Source: Thermoplasmata archaeon (GTDB taxonomy: Archaea; Thermoplasmatota; Thermoplasmata; Lutacidiplasmatales; UBA184). From it: a stretch of DNA of 7,987 bases. Under the pieces are notes generated by a model. It searched no databases. It was not told where the DNA came from and saw nothing but the letters and a program-made list of their open reading frames with translations. The translations under genes and the position numbers were made by a program. Of the stretch, positions 6,043 through 7,987 are shown piece after piece (positions within the stretch are counted from its first letter, which is position 1; each line of letters starts with the position of its first letter). Location of the stretch: positions 1-7,987 of the forward strand of contig JASHQN010000001.1 of the NCBI GenBank assembly GCA_030039135.1, read 5' to 3'.

Positions 6043-7506
6043 GTGCGCCTCGACCTGACCCGACGACTGGCCCAGCGGTACGGCTCCCGGATCGCGCTCA
6101 CCGACGCGAGCCGCGGCGGTGCGGTCTCGTTCGCGGACCTCGACCGAAAGGCGGTCGCCGTCGCGGTCCGTCTCGAGGAACTCGGCCTGCGCGGCGGGGA
6201 CCGCATCTCCGTCCTCTCCGGCCCGGATGAGGAGATGGTCGCCCTCCTCTTCGGCGCGGTCAAGATCGGCGCGATGCTCGTCCCCCACAACCTCCGGCTT
6301 GCCCCGGCGGAGATCGCGGCGGACGTAGAACGGGTCCGGCCCGCGCTCGTCGTGCGCGGACGCTCCGTCCCGCCCGAGCTCGGGGCGGTCGCCGGCTCCG
6401 GACGCCGCACGGCGGTCCTCGATGAGCTGACCCGGACGGACCCCGGACCGGGACCCCGTTCGTTCGACCTCGGCGACTGGGAGTCCCCGGCGCTCGTGCT
6501 CTTCACCGGGGGGTCGACCGGCCGTCCGAAGGGAGCCGTCCTCAGCCTCCGGGCGCTCTTCATGAATGCCCTCGCGACGGCCGAGGGCTGGAGGCTCACC
6601 GCGGACGACTCGACGATCACGGTGTTCCCGATGTTCCACACCGGCGGCTGGAACGTGCTGCTCCTCCCCCTCCTCCTCGTCGGGGGGCGGACGGTCTTCC
6701 TGGATCGGTTCGATCCCGCGGAGGTCCTCCGCCTCCTCGACGCCGAGCGGCTGACGATCCTCGGAGGGGTGCCGTCGATGCTGATCGACCTGGTCGGGCG
6801 CCCGGAGTTCGCCCGGGCCTCGCTGACCTCGCTGCGGTTCGCGAAGAGCGGCGGGGGACACTCTCCTCCGTCCGTCGTGAACGCGTTCCGGGAGCGCGGG
6901 ATCCCGTTCTACCAGGGCTACGGGCTCACCGAGGCCGGACCGAACCTGCTCTACTCGACGACGGACGACCTCGCCCGGCCCGGCACGATCGGGCGGGCGA
7001 ACCTCCTGGTCGACCTGCGCCTCGTCGACGAGGAGGGGAAGGAGAGCGACGTCGGGGAGCTCCTCGTCGGCGGACCGGTCCTGTTCTCCGGCTACCTGGA
7101 CGACCCGGGGGCGACGGCGGACGCCATGGCGGGACCGTACGTGCGCACGGGCGACGTGCTGCGCCGCGATGCCGACGGGTTCTACTACTTCGTCGGGCGG
7201 ACGAAGCTGATGTTCAAGTCGGGTGGGGAGAACGTCTACTTCTCCGAGGTCGAGCAGGCGATCGAGTTGCACGCCTCGGTCGTCGAATCGGCCGTGATCG
7301 GGGTCCCCGACCCGAAGTGGGGCGAGGTGGGCCGGGCGTTCCTGGTCGAGCGGACCCCGATCCCCGACGACGACCTGCGCCGCTATCTCCGGGAGCGCCT
7401 CGCCGCATACAAGGTGCCGAAGACGTTCGTTCGGTTGACCGAGATCCCGCACACGCGCGCGGGCAAGAAGGATTATCCCCGGCTGCGGCGGGAGGCCGGA
7501 CCGTGA
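6043..7506 (+). CDS. AMP-dependent acyl-CoA synthetase/ligase (class I adenylate-forming)
   Basis: 487 residues. Such enzymes adenylate a carboxylic acid with ATP and then form the CoA thioester in the cytoplasm. Core motifs in order: A3 phosphate-binding loop 'FTGGSTGRPKGA' at 154-165, 'FPMFHTGGWN' at 195-204, A5 'YGLTE' at 293-297, A7 'RTGD' at 368-371, A8 hinge 'GRTKLMFKSGGENVYFSEVE' at 385-404, and A10 lysine Lys475 in 'IPHTRAGKKDYPRL'. All residues needed for both half-reactions appear present. The length is at the short end for the family, with a compact N terminus. The GTG start at 6043 is supported by GGAGG at 6030-6034, which overlaps the stop of the condensing enzyme. The stop overlaps the TetR start as GTGA. 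The pocket does not tell me the substrate; fatty, branched-chain or aromatic acids are all plausible. Confidence 0.93.
   Translation: MRLDLTRRLAQRYGSRIALTDASRGGAVSFADLDRKAVAVAVRLEELGLRGGDRISVLSGPDEEMVALLFGAVKIGAMLVPHNLRLAPAEIAADVERVRPALVVRGRSVPPELGAVAGSGRRTAVLDELTRTDPGPGPRSFDLGDWESPALVLFTGGSTGRPKGAVLSLRALFMNALATAEGWRLTADDSTITVFPMFHTGGWNVLLLPLLLVGGRTVFLDRFDPAEVLRLLDAERLTILGGVPSMLIDLVGRPEFARASLTSLRFAKSGGGHSPPSVVNAFRERGIPFYQGYGLTEAGPNLLYSTTDDLARPGTIGRANLLVDLRLVDEEGKESDVGELLVGGPVLFSGYLDDPGATADAMAGPYVRTGDVLRRDADGFYYFVGRTKLMFKSGGENVYFSEVEQAIELHASVVESAVIGVPDPKWGEVGRAFLVERTPIPDDDLRRYLRERLAAYKVPKTFVRLTEIPHTRAGKKDYPRLRREAGP
7490..7495 (+). promoter_or_regulatory. Shine-Dalgarno deciding the GTG start of the TetR gene
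   Basis: GGGAGG ends seven bases before GTG 7503, within the 3' end of the synthetase gene. Together with the GTGA overlap it supports a start about 33 residues before the helix-turn-helix domain rather than one closer to it. Confidence 0.6.
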
Positions 7507-7987
7507 CGGGGACCCGGACGACGTCCCGTCCTTCGGGCTCGCCCGTCGCCCGCGTCACCGACCCCGCTCCGCTCGCGGTCCGGGGGAAGACCTCCCGGGG
7601 CCAGCGCACGCGGCGACGTCTGATCTGGGCCGCGGAGAAGGTGTTCGGCGACGTCGGGTTCTACGACGCCCGAGTCTCCGAGATCACCCGGGCGGCCGGC
7701 GTCGCGCTCGGCACCTTCTACCTCTATTTCCGCTCGAAGCACGAGCTGTTCGACGCGCTCATCCAGGCGATCAACCACGATCTCCGCCGAACGTTGTCGG
7801 AGGGCACGCAGCACCTTTCGAGCCGGGCCGACGCCGAGGCGCGGGGCCTCGAGATCTTCTTCTACGACTTCCTGCCGCGCCACCGCAAGCTCTACCGGAT
7901 CATCAAGCAGGCCGAGTTCGCCAACCCGCGGATCTTCGAGTGGTACTACCGACGGATCGCCGACGGCTACGCGCAGCGACTGAGGGC
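7503..7987 (+). CDS. TetR/AcrR-family transcriptional regulator (3' partial)
   Basis: 161 residues are visible before the window ends. After a basic, probably disordered ~30-residue N terminus comes a classic TetR DNA-binding domain: 'TRRRLIWAAEKVFGDVGFYD' (36-55), then the helix-turn-helix 'VSEITRAAGVALGTFYLYF' (58-76) with recognition helix at about 68-76, followed by 'SKHELFDALI'. The start of the ligand domain is seen, including 'LYRIIKQAEF' and 'EWYYRRIADGY', a pattern common in TetR proteins beside fatty-acyl and acyl-CoA genes. The GTG start makes a GTGA overlap with the synthetase stop and follows GGGAGG at 7490-7495. Being the distal gene of the same operon suggests autoregulation with feedback by an acyl-CoA or the imported compound (inference). 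Its operator would be expected upstream of the operon, outside the window. Confidence 0.9.
   Translation, partial: MTGTRTTSRPSGSPVARVTDPAPLAVRGKTSRGQRTRRRLIWAAEKVFGDVGFYDARVSEITRAAGVALGTFYLYFRSKHELFDALIQAINHDLRRTLSEGTQHLSSRADAEARGLEIFFYDFLPRHRKLYRIIKQAEFANPRIFEWYYRRIADGYAQRLR

Larger units (their letters stand above)
1..7987 (+). other. Single co-directional operon continuing past both window ends
   Basis: All ten reading frames are on the + strand, with overlaps of 11, 4, 14, 4 and 4 bases and gaps of 4, 2, 0 and 12 bases between neighbours. There is no room for an internal promoter or a terminator between genes. The order is importer, hydrolases, condensing enzyme, synthetase, regulator. 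The promoter, the substrate-binding protein and the operator are not in the window. Confidence 0.8.

Noticed and set aside
4725..6230. A 501-codon + strand frame spanning hydrolase 2, the condensing enzyme and the synthetase start.
   Set aside because: Arg/Pro-rich out-of-frame translation of three clear genes; no domain and no plausible start signal.
5080..7452. A 790-codon open frame on the - strand opposite the condensing enzyme and synthetase.
   Set aside because: It is the mirror of two well-supported genes in G+C-rich DNA, where stops are rare. Its product is rich in Arg, Asp, Glu and Pro with no recognisable domain.
1..7987. Search by eye for CRISPR arrays, tRNA genes, insertion-sequence ends, rho-independent terminators and a riboswitch.
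   Set aside because: The window is covered by coding sequence with gaps of 12 bases or fewer. The only repeats seen belong to the duplicated genes, and no stem followed by a T-run was found.

Overview
The window is a compact, G+C-rich block in which every supported gene lies on the + strand. Neighbouring genes overlap by 4 to 14 bases or are separated by 12 bases or fewer, so it reads as one long operon whose promoter lies upstream of base 1. No tRNA, rRNA, CRISPR array, insertion sequence or terminator is visible, and no stretch over about 15 bases is left without a gene. Almost every start codon follows a clear Shine-Dalgarno sequence, codons end overwhelmingly in G or C, and the last gene is a TetR-family regulator. 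This suggests a high-GC bacterium, probably environmental. A high-GC archaeon cannot be excluded and I do not name a taxon.

Layout. Bases 1-3133 encode the membrane and ATPase parts of a branched-chain amino acid type (HAAT family) ABC importer: livH (5' end missing), livM, livG and livF. The periplasmic binding protein (LivK type) is not in the window and may lie upstream. Bases 3138-5010 hold two alpha/beta hydrolases of identical length, about two thirds identical, separated by a 64-codon ORF. Bases 5011-6030 encode a ketoacyl-ACP synthase III-like condensing enzyme. Bases 6043-7506 encode an AMP-forming acyl-CoA synthetase. From base 7503 a TetR-family repressor begins and runs off the end.

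The most interesting result is that the 64-codon ORF looks like the truncated N terminus of a second copy of the downstream condensing enzyme. It aligns with the first ~46 residues of that enzyme and sits at the same position after its hydrolase, with the same GTGGG...ATGACGG junction. The region therefore appears to be a tandem duplication of a two-gene unit, hydrolase plus condensing enzyme, in which the first condensing-enzyme copy has been almost entirely lost while both hydrolases remain intact.

How the genes may work together (inference): the Liv-type importer brings in a carboxylic acid or amino-acid-like compound, the synthetase converts an acid to its CoA thioester, the condensing enzyme and hydrolases act on acyl thioesters or esters, and the TetR protein senses a ligand, possibly an acyl-CoA, to control the operon. 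The true substrate cannot be read from the sequence.
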